This document shows, one piece after another, positions 43,771-55,693 of a stretch of DNA of 64,000 bases. Under the pieces are notes generated by a model. That model was not told the DNA's origin, did no database searches, and was given only the letters and a program-made list of their open reading frames with translations. Position numbers and translations under genes: made by a program. Origin of the DNA: Hygrocybe punicea (Eukaryota > Basidiomycota > Agaricomycetes > Agaricales > Hygrophoraceae). Location: positions 744,001-808,000 of the forward strand of contig OY744462.1 in assembly GCA_963556145.1 (NCBI GenBank), written 5' to 3'. The first letter of the stretch is position 1, and each line of letters begins with the position of its first letter.

Positions 43771-45373
43771 TGGCTGTTGCCATCGTCGTTGCCTGGTTGC
43801 TGTTGCCATTGCCGTTGCAGTTGCCGCCGCCGCTGGTGGTGGTGGTGGTGGTGGTGGTATTGCGGCTGTCCCGCATCCATTGGCATTGCATTGGCATTGG
43901 GATCCATTTTGTGCCGTGGTGGAGTGCTCGCAATGTGGTCGCAGTTGAGTTTCCTGTAACAGATAATATTAGTAAAGTTAAGATAAATGATAAAACTTAC
44001 CTGTGTCCATGAATGCAACATTGTGTCACGTTCATTGGCCTTGCGTTGTTGTTGTTGGTGAAGAAACCTTTGTGTAATGGTCACATGATACTGTTTAACA
44101 CGAAAAAGTAAGTAAAGAAATACGAAAAACAAATGAAATAAATACCTTAAAAATATCCGCGTTCGCGGTTTGGACGCGGTTTGGAGCCGTTCAGGAAATC
44201 TGGCTGGCCTCGAAACCCTGAACTGAACCTGTGGTCCAGTTCAGCATTTGGCTGAACTTAGACTGAACCCCAGGTTCGGTTCGGGGTTTGAACCGGGTTC
44301 AGCTAGGTTCGGAACCGAACTACAGCAACACTAGAAATCAGGGAATGGCTAGCAATATATTACAACCAGCCTATATCAATTACGGCTCTCCACAACCATT
44401 TAAACGTTCTTGGATTAACTCGCAAGGTCACACGGAAGATTGCCGCTGAACAGGATGATGCTGCTCGTGCTGCATGGTTCTATGACATTAGTGCCAACTA
44501 CTCAGTGGATCAGTTGGTATTCCTAGATGAATCAAGCAAGGATGGCCGCACACTTGTCCGAAAATATGGTCGTGCACCTAGTGGTGAAGTTCCTGTCAAG
44601 CGAGTCATTTTTGACCGTGGGTTACAATATAGCATCCTTCCATCACTAACCTTGGATGGCTATATGGCCGTCCATGTTGTCGAAGGCTCTATAGATGGTT
44701 CAGAGTTCTATGACTTCGTTCTCAATGATGTTGTGAGTTTATTTCCCCTCCTTACGAGTTACTGATGAAAGGTTAGCTTCCGAACATGAACCCATACCCT
44801 GCTGAGCATAGTGTGATCATTGTTGATAACTGCTCCACTCATAAAAGTGAGGCTGTTCGAGAAGCTATCGAAGCATCAGGTTTGTCCTAACAGCACGATC
44901 TCCACTTGATCTCATGCATGCATTCAATAGGGTGTAGGCTCATATTCCTCCCCGCATATTCCGCTGATTTTAACCCTATTGAAGAAAGTTTTAGCTGCGG
45001 TAAGTGTCTCTACATGTAAAATTTAATACAACAGTCATTGAAAACAAGACAGTGAAATCATGGCTTCGTCGCCATTGGCGACAGTTTCAAAATTCTGATT
45101 TTCCAGAACAAGAACTAAGTCAGGCGTGTTTCAATTCAGTGACAGCTGAAAAAGCTCGAGGTTGGTTCTGTGATAGTGGTTCCCTTTAGTTAAAATGCTT
45201 TACCCATTTAAAAGGTCGACAAATATGATGGGTATCATGTCAATAGACATATTATAAAGATGTTACGGAGAATTGTGGGAAGGAGTGAGATTAAATATAT
45301 GAATGAAGATGAATTAGTGAGCTGTGTAATCAAAGAAGGAACAAAGAGGGTATAATGAAATGTGTCAGAATAT

Positions 45374-47198
45374 TTAAATAGTGGTGCACATGCTTTGTTG
45401 ATATGCAGTGAGGATACGTTGCCGGTGAAGAGGTGCCAGGTCAGTCCATGCCCACATATCTGAGTCAAGAGCATCCAATTTATCACCTACACGAAAACCA
45501 AGCTTCTGTAAACCACGCCGTTCCTCCTCGCCAAGGTTGTATTTGTCACACCATTGATCAATGCTGAGGTTTGTCGGAGTAGCGGGAGATCCTGTGACAT
45601 TGGGAATTAATATTGGAGCTGCTGGGCCAGGAATGCTTGACATAGGATTATAGCCTGACGCAGAAGGCATATGGGGGTGCTGCAGTTGATAACCATAAGG
45701 CGAAGGGGGGTACGCAGTTGGATAATATTGTGGCAGAAAATAATGAGGACTAGAATATGCTGGATGGCCTCCACTATTCCAAGAAGGTGGCATGGCTGGA
45801 TATCCGAAGTTTCCGAACGGTGGGGGCGTTTGAGGAAACGAGAGAGACTTGCTAGCTTCAGGCTTGCTGTTGTAATCAAGCCAATTCTTTGGTAAAAAAT
45901 AATTACTTCCGACGGGAATCGCATCGTAGTCAGTCACTTTACGTTGCTTCATGGATCGTCAGAATGATTACTCTTAGCAGTCTCTGTGCAACTTACAATT
46001 GCGTGGGCCCAAACCTTCAACCTGTTAGTGTCGAGTTCAAAATGCCAACCTTTGGCTTAGTATTGGAAGCAACGTATATCCGGATGGACCCAACATGATC
46101 CCACTTCATACATCTCCTCAAGTTTCTGGACAATTGGTGCCAGCTGATCATCCAGCGCGATCTGGGTTGTAGTGTGAGAAATTGGCCATTGTAGGTCTTT
46201 AGGTACGTACTTTTTTGCCCCATTTGGAGTCATCTTCTTCATCTCTCACAACCTCTTCTGCAGCATGGATCACACAAGCAATCTTCGGTACAGGGAGACC
46301 AACAACAATAATGGCAGCAGAAGGATCTCTGAGTACTCCGATCTGCTGAATCATTGCCTTAAACCCTCCCTCGCTCGCCAGTGGGAGCAAACGCTTCTGG
46401 AAATTCCAAGTCATGGAAGAAACTGCAAGATTTTCCTTATCTATGCCTGCTGTCTGCGAAACCTCATCCAAAAACCCGTTCCATGTCATCTCCTGCATCA
46501 GGTTGAAAGGACCTTTGGTGAGTGGCGGTTGCTTTACCCATTTATCTCCCTTGTGGGTTTTTCCTCTGACAAGCTGTGGCAGTTTCACAACTTCCACAAA
46601 AACTGGGACTGTGAAGAGTTTTTCGTGAGGGGCCTCAACAGTTTTGGGAGGCCATCCACGTTTCTTTGGTGACATCACGCCTGGTTCCTCATTGCTGGCA
46701 AGATTTTTTGAGCAACTGCAGTGCCTTGGTCCCACTGCAGTTCCACTGGCACCCTTCTGCTTGTGACTCTTGCTACGTTTCTTTTTGGGAGAACTTGCTT
46801 CAGGTTCTGAGGAATAGGAAGCTTCCTCCACCAACCTTTTTTTCCCACTTGTGGCAGGCAGCTTGTCTTCATCAGGCTCCCTCGGTTTAGCAGGTGCTGG
46901 TAGACAGATTTTTAACTTTGGATAAGCAGCATCCCGAGCCTCGTCTGTGTGAAGGTCAAAGGTTGTTCAGGCAAGGGTCAGATAAATTAATCTCACTTCA
47001 TAGGACCTCATCAGTCTCGCTCTCTGACTCATCCAATTCCTCTGCTAGCACCCCAAATGCATTTGGAACCTCTATCTTCTCTTTTACAGTGGTTTGACAA
47101 CCATTCTCGTCATCCGAGGAGGAGTTGGCTGATTCATCTTCTGAGTCGTTGTCGGAGCTAGGGAAGGAAAGCTTGTCCTCTGAGTATACATTGGACAT
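45374..47198 (-). pseudogene. Accessory gene within the mariner element, repeat-associated protein of unknown function
   Basis: The exons read on the minus strand. Exon 1 (47198 to about 47010) begins MSNVYSEDKLSFPSSDNDSE and is acidic. Exon 2 (about 46950-46210) has a basic nuclear-signal-like stretch (PKKKRSKSHKQK) and a globular part with LTKGPFNLMQEMTWNGFLDE and MTWNFQKRLLPLASEGGFKA. A 49-nt intron GTACGT...CCCAG follows. Exon 3 (about 46160-46000) includes GWHFELDTNRLKVWAHAI after an in-frame TAA. The last exon (45952-45374) is Pro/Tyr-rich and ends in a helical domain, DQWCDKYNLGEEERRGLQKL, that resembles a SAM-like fold. I recall similar proteins as frequent in basidiomycete repeats, but with no assigned function. 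The TAA suggests this copy is broken. Confidence 0.65.
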
Positions 47199-47622
47199 TA
47201 TAGGAAGTAATAAAGAGTGTGATTGAGCGTGTCTGGGCTTTGCATATACGAGAATAGAATTTTAACGATTAAATGATTTTTTTTCTTTTCCAGGATTTTC
47301 AACTATGTTTGACCACGTGAGACATGAAATTGTGAAAGCACTGTAACTGGATAAATCAATTGGATTTACCGACTAAAGTAGTAATTTTAAATCATATAAA
47401 AGCAAGTAAAATGGTAGAATAAGTTGGCGGTTAAAAGCAGGTATTATGAATACTATTTATAGACAGTTGAATGGCAAATAAAATGCCTGCCTTACACCAC
47501 GCTCAGAAAGCAGGAATACCACATGACCACAAATAACTACCAAAAGCAGACATAATAAGTACCTATTTGGGAATGTCTGCTTTTGTCCGGAATTCTGGAT
47601 CAAATGCTTCCCGCAGTGACTA

Positions 47623-48816
47623 ATTTACTTGGATATGCAACATTCCAGCGGGTCACATCTTTGGTGCATCCAGCTGGTACTACGAAACGTACACAGTTCA
47701 ACCTGGGTCGTCCTCGGCGTGCTTGGTCAATGTAACAACATCATATACATACTTGTCATATAATCCAACCGCTTTTCCTTCCTACACTCAAGCCACGACA
47801 AGTTATGCCTCTGGTTGGTCTGGCGTGGTCACAGATCAGTACGCCTGTACTATATCGGTGTTGTCTCTCAACATAATGTTGTTCTAGACCTACGATTTTC
47901 CTGCTGCCTCGTACCCCACGACTACTACCAGGTACGGTTGCTTCACTTGATTCATGCCTGATTCATGAAAATTATTCATTCCATTCTCACAGCCCAGATT
48001 TGGCGGTTGCGTCGGCAACCACTTCCCTCAACCTGGACACACCAACAATATCCACACCATTGACGTTATCTCCATCTTCGCCCACTACAGTATCCTCTCA
48101 TAGCTCACAGGCTTCGGGCATCGTTGGTGGTGTCGTTGGCGCAGCTCTACTTGCCATACTTGCCATTGGTCTCGCATTTTATTTTTACGAAAATCTCAAG
48201 GATCCCTTGCAAACACAGCGAGAAAACTTCTTGTTCCTAAACGTGTGCCGGGTTTGACACCTGATATTGATCAAATTGCTGTTCCGGCCCCTCACGGACA
48301 GGGCATTTCCGGTGAGCGATGTTCTCTGCCCTTTCCGTTGAGCGGATGTCAAACGCTCTTCTAGGAGAACAAGATAGAATGACATCGGTAGCATCCCCAA
48401 AACCATCCCCAACCATCTTAGGATCTCGCCTCCCCGAGCCGTCAAGAAGTAACGCTGCGACTTCACACTCTGACCTCGCGGCAATTATGGACACTCTATC
48501 ACACACTCAACTGACTGCCAGCGAACGGCAGCAACTCATCACGTCCTTCAATGCCTTGGCTGATGTTTCACCACGATCACCGCCAAATGTTCACACACCT
48601 ACGCCTCTGACTTTGCATCCAATGGATGAAATCCAGGGTAGCACCTGACATATGGACCATTTTGAGTATTATTGCAAATTTAAGCCCAAGCGACAGACAT
48701 GCGCTCGCTAGTTCCCTCAACAATCTACTTCTGTTGGATCAGCCGAGGTTGGTCAATTTGGGAAGGTGGGATACATCGACTACACTCCCGTCATACCATG
48801 CATAACTTTTAACATG
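47623..48816 (+). pseudogene. Host gene copy A, 3' part
   Basis: The frame resumes as TWICNIPAGHIFGASSWYYE and runs through VNVTTSYTYLSYNPTAFPSY. A 49-nt intron GTACGC...TTCTAG near 47840 and another GTACGG...CTCACAG (47930-47991) are likely. Then come a Ser/Thr-rich linker and one membrane helix with a GIVGGVVGAALLAILAIGLA motif at about 48118-48185, a common basidiomycete membrane anchor. The tail contains DTLSHTQLTASERQQLITS. The frame shifts between the helix and the tail. The copy is cut from its 5' part by 21.8 kb of transposons. Confidence 0.72.
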
Positions 48817-48981
48817 ACATCTTTTGTTCGAAAGTGTATACTTGTGAGAATAAAAATATCTACTATAGAGACAATCTTGAATTACTATCTATCGCGTCCA
48901 TTATCTCAGCACATAACGGAAGGAAATCTACGACAATTGATCGACTTTTGACTGGGGCTCATTATGCACGGCGTTTCTCAG

Positions 48982-51900
48982 CTAGTCTCTGCTAAAGGCC
49001 TTCCTCCTGAAGCCTTTTGGCTTCTTCGAACTCCCGCCTTGGCTGGTGAATTGTAACAGTGCCTGTTCTTCTGACTTAATCCTCTCTTCCTCTGCGGTCC
49101 ACCACTTCAAGAAATCGGCCTCCATTTGGCGAGCCTCTTCTTCCGCTTGGATTTCGCGGAGTGAGTGTTTATCGTGGCTTGCTATAGAACCCTGTGCGAG
49201 CTGCAACTCTTGAATGGCAACTAGTGAGGCCCCAGAGACCAGTGGAGACGAATCTATTGTACTTGGATGTGGCGGTGTCGTCCAAGCCTTGCCGCTGCTC
49301 ACGAGAGTTAATTGTCATTATAAATAAGGGCCGGGAAATGAACATACGAAATGCGACGAAGAGGAGAGCCAGAATTTGAGGTGTGATGAGAGGGTGAAAA
49401 GGTTGGTCCTAGACGTGGTTGTATCTGTGGTAGTGGAGATTTGTTCGGGGATTTAGTGCATGGGTCAGGAGTGAGCCTCGTCGAATTAGGATTGAGAGCT
49501 CCCTTTGTGCGACTTGATGATGAAGATGGCACGTACGCTGGAATTCCGGATGCCGATGGGAATGTGACTTCGCCAGCAAGCTTGCCTAATGCCCGAGTTG
49601 GCGATACCCCCGTAGAAGCAGCATTATACCCCGAGTTCTCTGCCATCAACGACTCTGTCTCTTGCGGAGCCCGACTAAACGTGACTGGCAAACTGTATAT
49701 ATTGTGGCTGCCCGAGAGAATGGTAGCACGCTGCACAGGAATGCCGAAAGGTGGCCGAGATTCCATCGCAGCTTCAGCCATGACAGTCTTCATGTCGACT
49801 CTGGGCGACGCTGAGATTACAAAACTAGATGGAGGAATGGAACGCACCGAGGAGCGGACAAACCAACAGACCAAACAGAATTCGGTCTCCAGACTTTTGC
49901 AACATCTGTCATTGAAGGCGAATCTTGTTCCAAAGTTGGTGGAGGAAGAGGCTCCACTTCATCCATAACAAAGATATCTTCGCCAGATCCAATTGCTAAT
50001 TGTGCGCGAATCGTTGGGTTGGTGAGCGACGAACCAACAACCGACCGCTGCCGATCGAGCCCTTCACTTGGATTAGAGGGGAATAACTTTGGAGATTGCT
50101 TGCGCCCATTCGTGTGAACAAACGGCTGCGGGATATCTTGAAGGGCTAACCATTCACTTTGGTTTATCATTGCCTTCTCGGCAATCTGGTTGGAGCGCTG
50201 GACCGGTGATTTCTTGGTCTGTTGTCGGAGAACATATGTAGTCAATTGCTTGATCAAGTCGACTGGTACATCGTCGAGCAGTCGACTTTCGAGCAATGTT
50301 TCCATATTCGCTGCCATATATCCGTGGACACTCTCGACCAATAGTTGAGCGTTAAGGTGTGTAGCTTCCGCAAGGATGTAACAGGCATTGCTGACATTGG
50401 TGTACCTCAAAACCGTAATCGAGCATAGATTGATCAGACGATCCAAAAGCAATTCATTCTATGGACGTATCAGCGAATTGCCTGAAAGGGGCAGAATTGT
50501 AATTCACTGCAGCAGCCATGACTTCGAACGCAAACTCTAAGACATCGTCCACGGAATCGGCGAAGTCTATGCAACCAATCAGTTGTGCATGGTGATGTTC
50601 AATTGTCGACGTACCAAGGGTAGTAAAAATCATCTCTTCACCGTAGAGGAATCGGAGCACAAACTGCATCACGCGCTGTTTTATGTGCTTCATATTGATC
50701 CGGATGCGTCCGTCGTCTTGCCAGCGGTTAACGGTCCAAACTTGGTCATTGAAAAAATCGGCAAAAAAGGCAGACCGAGCGTGTAGAATCACGGAATGGC
50801 AAAATAAATCTTCGTCAGCCAGTTCTAGAATGACATTAGGGATAAGGGGTCCTCTGCTCCCCCTGGAGATAGTCGGTGGAATAAAGGAGATAGTCCCTCT
50901 GAATAAGGAAGCCATATCATGATCCAATGAAGGCACCACACGTTTTGCTGGTGAGCAAACAATGCGAGAAATATCGGAAAGATTTAGAATGCGCCCCAAT
51001 GCCAGTAACTCGAGCTTGATTTCGTCAGCCTTGATCATCTCTTGGAGCTCTCGCTCCAGAGTTGCAGCAACACATCGATCCCAAATTTTCGGAAGATCGT
51101 CGGTGTACAAGTAATTGATAAGCATAAGAAGGGAAATAGTATGACATCCCGTGAACACCAACCACGCACTTGGCATTGAGGACGGACGCTTGTTGCGCAC
51201 AAGCTTCAAAGATAAATCCGACTCCTGGTCCTGAACAGTTCTCGATCCGGATAAGACATCTGCGAGGGTTGAACATCGAGCTGCAATGACGACGCCATGG
51301 ACAGGGAACTCCAGTCCTTGTTGCGTTTCAATAATAACATCCGCCCCATGTGGCAGTCGAGCCCCTTCGAATAAACTGCAGCGCTTCCTTCCTTCGCGCC
51401 ACTGCTTATCATGGACAACGATGCTGAATAACTGCTGAATCGTCATGACGTCCTTCTGAACGTCAACATCTTCTTCGTCGTCAATCCCTAGCTTGGGTGG
51501 GACTGCCGGTGTTTCTTGGTAATCGTATGGGTGAGCATCACTGAGCAAGACTCTCGACGGTGACCGAATGTCACTCGGATTGGAATGAAGATGTAAATAT
51601 GGCCGTACTTCTGCCAAGTCCTGTGCCAAAGATTTTCCAGTACTAGGGATGGGCCTTGGCTTAAAGTCTACACGAATTGCACCGAATGCGCCGGTGTTGT
51701 TGGCGCACACGTTGGTAATCCGCTGGATATTGGGAACGCGTTGGAACTTCGGAGTTTTGACAGTATTCCCTAGCCAGTCCTGGGCACTTTTCGAGCGAAT
51801 GAAAACGTGACCAGATTCCGTACAAATGATAATCGAGCCATCTCCGCCAAGGGCTACATCCTAACATCAATGAATAGAGTGGTCATACGACTATGTTACT

Positions 51901-53711
51901 ATTGGTTACATACCCTCACGGCAGTGAACTTCTTGCGAAGCGCCCAAACACGCTGAGGCTTTATCCCAATGTAGGCATCTGCTTGGGAAGGTTTCGATAC
52001 GGTGAATATGAACAATTCGCCATTCGAAGACACTGCTGCGAAGGTATCGTCGCAACAGGTAATCTTGGCGATCCCAGGATTTCTGTAGGCATGGGGAGGC
52101 CCATAAACTTGAATTTTGCAAGGAAAGTGGTATGGAAAGCTGGAAAACCTATCAACACGATATCCAAAGTCTTTGATGCACTCACTTGAGTTTAATCAAC
52201 CGGTCATTCCAAATACAGACCACTTCCTGGGAACCCAAAAGGCATGCCATAGCGGAGTCCTGGGACATGTTATATGGCCGTTGATGCCAATGCCGATACA
52301 TCTTACCGTAATTGACACCGAGATGACTGCTTGGGAAATTTTCGTAACTTTTCGCGGGAGTATTTGGACCGGTTGAGCGACTTTATCGTGTCCTACGAAG
52401 AATTCCATTACAAAAGCGGCGCGCAAGCACAATGGCAGGAATGCACCTAATTGCCCATTATTGGTACCCCAGGTGAAAACATCTCTTGACGTCCAGCAGG
52501 CTGAAGAGCTTCTGGAGGCTGCCGCTCCTTTAACAAACTCCTTCCTCAATGGTCCGTAGACCTTTCTTGGCGAAGGTTGAACTGGCTTTTCTGAAGGTAC
52601 GGGTGTTCCATTCCCTGGCGAAGGTTCCACAACATAGCCAAGCTGGGAGAAATGATTAAGACCCCAGCTAAGGACTTCCCCTGATGCAGTCACGGCAAGC
52701 GTGTGGTCTTGACCCAACGCAACAGATACAATGGTGTGTGTAAATCGAGGGATGGGCTGAAGACCATACTGTGTGTGTTGACAGTGTCCCAATCTAGTGG
52801 CGATTCCAATGAATACACATGAAGCACTTCTGCACTGAGTTGAACGTACCGCCCTCCATTTCCAAACCCGCAAACGCGAAGATTTCCACGACTTTCAGAG
52901 GTGACGACAACTGATCCAGAGTGAGTCTCAGTTCTATGAATGGAGGCCTGGTCCATACCAGTGTGAAGCCTAGACATGGCAACATGCCGGACATCGACAG
53001 GGGAAAATATGAGATCTAGACTCATGTCTGGCATAACTTGTTCTTTGGGAGAAATGACTACTTGCTCAGGATATGCTCTGTCGTCTGCGTCCCCCAGACC
53101 TAAAGAAGCGTTTCTGGGGGAGGCGCATGTCAAGATCAAAACCTCCTCAGATGAAAAACCCAATAATCACCGGTTTGTGCCCCACGTAAATAGTTCGACC
53201 CGACCGTCACTGCCTGCGGAAGGTTTTGTACCTTCTAACGTGGAGTTGTACAAATCGAAAGCTGTGTATCCCTCAAGGTCCTTCAATGCAGTGTACGTGT
53301 CCGATCGTCGGAGAAGTAGCAGACTGTCAACTCAGGTTTCAAAAACAGTGGTAGACTATGAAATTAAACTGACGCGGCTGATATGTTTCCTTGATACAAT
53401 GCTCTATGCAGTGCGGTCCAGTGACTCTCGACGTCCTGGAGATTTACGTTGATGGCAGGATGGGCCAGCAAGAGTTTAACGTATTCAGCGGCGGATTGAT
53501 CAAGAGCAGCACAGGCCAGATGAAGGACAGTTCTTCCAAGCCAATCTCTGGCATTTACATCGCAACTGGAGAACGAGGAGCAAGAATCGCCGCCGCCGCC
53601 ATTACTGAGACCCTGTGTGGACGACGGCTGCGTGCGATCAGCGGTGTTGTCGAGCAGGCGCTGGAAGGCTTGCAGATTCCGTAGAGTAAAGTGAACATGG
53701 AGTTGGCTCAT
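48982..53711 (-). CDS. Ankyrin-RCC1-BTB protein, IBtk/Btb3-like, multi-exon
   Basis: The exons join in order on the minus strand. Start is MSQLHVHFTLRNLQAFQRLL at 53711; an earlier in-frame Met at 53801 is possible. Ankyrin repeats (NARDWLGRTVLHLACAALDQ) are followed by RCC1 repeats with VELFTWGTN, GLGDADD, ALGQDHTLAVTASGEVLSWG and FTWGTNNGQLGAF. Two BTB/POZ regions follow in 51710-49900 (GADVIIETQQGLEFPVHGVV; CHSVILHARSAFFADFF). A low-complexity tail ends in a coiled coil (IQAEEEARQMEADFLKWW). Introns I could place are 53373-53324 and 53170-53114; others of about 50 nt lie near 52950, 52850, 52190, 51860, 50453 and 49310. The layout matches IBtk of animals and Btb3 of fission yeast, substrate adaptors of CUL3 ubiquitin ligases. 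I saw no disabling change, so this is probably the one live host gene here. Confidence 0.88.
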
Positions 53712-53829
53712 GCAGAAGTTAAATATAAGTGAGAGCAGCTGAGGGCTGAGCGCTTGTCGATAACAACGACGGACTGACTCAGCCTGAGAGCACTGCCACA
53801 TTGAGGTATTTCAGCTGTTATTAGTACAT

Positions 53830-54469
53830 ATGTATGTACTTAATTATACTAGTACTTCTCTAGAAGAGACGATAATGTACTCGACGCACAAAATATTGCG
53901 TGGTGAGTTCCATCTGCTTAATTTCCGCCTTTTCCTTCGCCCCTGATCGCGTCCCGTCCGCTGTGGTTTTGGTGGCAGGTTTTGCCCTTCCTGTCCCCGA
54001 TCCCGAGACCTTGTGTTCTAGAGTTCTCGCACCTCGAGAGCTGTTTCTAATTGCGTGCCTAAAATCGAAACCTTCCCCTCTTGTCTAGCACATCAGTTTG
54101 GAAGACGGATATCGCCGTGAAGAACGCAACTTTACGAATGGATTTCAACCCGGCAGCCCTTCAGGACCGAAGGGGGCCAGACAAACAGCACATTTGAACA
54201 GCAGGAGACGCCAGTTCCTCGCGACCTATAAACCAGCAAAAGACATAACAATATGGACCTGGCCAATCTCGAATACGCCAAAATTGCACGGAATCCCTCG
54301 AGCACCTTGGTTCGCATATGACAATACAGTTCATGTTCTCACATGCCTGCGCAGGTTGGCTGGCTGATCGGAGATGTGTTCAGGTTGTGGGAAGGTAGAT
54401 ATTCAACGGCAGAAATGTCGTAAAAGAACGTTTCGACGTGAAGTTTCGTAGCGGCCTGCGAAATGGTAA
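53830..54469. other. Intergenic stretch, likely promoter of the ankyrin-RCC1-BTB gene
   Basis: It lies upstream of the minus-strand start. Short plus-strand frames (for example ATG at 54253, MDLANLEYAKIARNPSSTLV) have coding-like composition but stop after about 20 codons and are unsupported. Confidence 0.4.
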
Positions 54470-54806
54470 CTAGGGAGCAAGAGGGAAACTAGAAACTAAC
54501 ATGGTCTTGAATACTCCGAATAAGTTTGCCGTACTTCCCTTTTTCCCTTGATCTCCGTCTTGCCAGATTTCGTATTTTCCCCATGTTGCAGAATCTGAAT
54601 ACAGGTTGTACCGACAGTACCGCCCGATAGCAACTGCTACCACAATGTAGATTATAACTGGCGACAAGAACGGGGTGAGGACGAGGACCATGACAACCAG
54701 TGGTGGCCAAGCCCATCACTACCGTGTTATCCAGATCATAGAGACAACTATGAAGCGAAGTCGGCTTCTGAGTGAAGAGAGAGGCTGAATAATATGGAGT
54801 GCTCAA
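54470..54806 (-). CDS. Possible exon(s) of a membrane protein
   Basis: One minus-strand frame has a hydrophobic helix (VLVLTPFLSPVIIYIVVAVA) followed by polar sequence with WGKYEIWQDGDQGKKG. It is not a family I know. The segment flanks the element at 55033-57173, and another hydrophobic frame lies on the same strand on the far side, so both could be parts of one gene split by that insertion. Confidence 0.3.
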
Positions 54807-55639
54807 GGGGCGAAAGATTTCCTAGACCGGAGCGACTGCAGAGAAGATCCATCGCATGATTCTTGAATTGCAGCGAAGGCTGAAACTGTCTGACATGGAC
54901 AGAGCGAAATTGTGAAAAGCGAAAGGATAGTATATTGTGGGTAGAGTCGAGAACTCTGCGAAATACAATGGGTGTTTGATAGATTTTGAGTCGCTTGAGA
55001 TGAGGAGTTTGGCAGTCATACCTGGATGACTAACACATCAGGACTTTCCACATTTAGTCGGGATCTAAAGTGATTTCTAAAGTTAGCACCAAAATATAAT
55101 CTTTAGATTTACATTTAGGCCTAGCCTAAATATTGAATTTAAGTCACAAATAAATGTATATCTAAATTATTTATTTATTTTCATCTTTAGGTTATTCTTG
55201 CAATCAAAATAATTATCAGATCTAAATTGTAAGGGGAAAGTATAATTTAGTTTCAAGTTTACTCAAATTTCTAGTCCAAATTTATACATCACTTAGAGGC
55301 AGGCCAAAATTAAAACTTTCAGTAGCATTAAAATAATAAATTTAATAGTTATCAAAATGTAAGATTGCAGCAGCTATTTAAATCCAAAGGTTGTTGTTAG
55401 ATCTAAAGCTATTGCCCGCGCCATCGCCCACTCGTCGCCCGCCCGTCGCCCGCCTGCCACCTGCCCACTGCCCGCCCATCGCCCACTCACCACCCAGCCA
55501 TCACACTGCTGTGCAGTTGGTGCCATTGTCATTTCCCGCAGGCTTTGAGGGTGCCCCACTACTCACCAATGTTAATTGATGCACCCGCCCATCACCCACT
55601 TGCCATCCACCCATTGCCCGCCCACCTCCCAATCATATG

Positions 55640-55693
55640 ACCTCATGAGCCCAGCTCCAACATCAATTGATGTGGTGGTGGGGTTCGTGAGGT
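55640..55693. repeat. Palindrome 1 copy (element XI)
   Basis: Arms ACCTCATGAG and GTTCGTGAGGT; core AACATCAATTGATGTG. A weaker core (GTTAATTGATG) lies about 80 bp to the left. Confidence 0.75.

Larger units (their letters stand above)
43234..44333 (-). mobile_element. hAT-type non-autonomous element III
   Basis: The ends TAGTGTTGCTGAAGTTCAG and, inverted, TAGTGTTGCTGTAGTTCGG are flanked by the perfect duplication GAAATCAG (43226-43233 and 44334-44341). Subterminal GGTTCGGTT words match elements I and II. On the minus strand two introns are plausible, one with AAG|GTATTT and AAACAG, another with CACAG|GTAAGT, TACTAAT and TTACAG (44001-43953). Confidence 0.92.
42965..45189 (+). pseudogene. Tc1/mariner (DDE_3) transposase, interrupted
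   Basis: It starts at ATG 42965 with a helix-turn-helix (MKQQALQLLDQGWEIECIAD, then VLGVSSKSIG). A TGA at 43088-43090 breaks it, and hAT element III lies at 43234-44333. The catalytic part follows: VFLDESSKDG (first Asp), VIIVDNCSTHKSEA (second Asp) and YSADFNPIEESFS (third acidic residue, Glu). Frame breaks near 44765 and 44880 may be partly intronic. The enzyme would cut at TA dinucleotides; this copy is inactive. Confidence 0.9.
42833..47343 (+). mobile_element. Tc1/mariner element, 4.5 kb, carrying a second gene and a nested hAT element
   Basis: The ends CAGTGCTTTCACAATTTCAT form a terminal inverted repeat of about 90 bp with a few mismatches, flanked by TA on both sides (42831-42832 and 47344-47345). 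The plus strand holds a DDE transposase; the minus strand holds a multi-exon accessory gene. Without the 1.1-kb hAT element III the unit is about 3.4 kb, more than the 1.3-2.4 kb usual for this superfamily. Confidence 0.9.
38642..47618. mobile_element. 9-kb composite element with CACTGCGGGAAG ends
   Basis: CACTGCGGGAAGTATTTG at the left is inverted at the right (one mismatch over 18 bp). The duplication is ACTA (38638-38641 and 47619-47622), consistent with the reconstructed copia/host junction. Subterminal AGCAGACAT/GTCTGCTTTTG words are repeated near both ends. The interior is largely made of other elements: a SINE, two hAT-type elements, a solo LTR and a mariner. I found no transposase that clearly belongs to these ends. 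Confidence 0.8.

Noticed and set aside
43395..44012. Long Ala/Leu/Cys-rich frames on both strands
   Set aside because: All six frames are open across the CTG array of element III, so openness is no evidence of coding.
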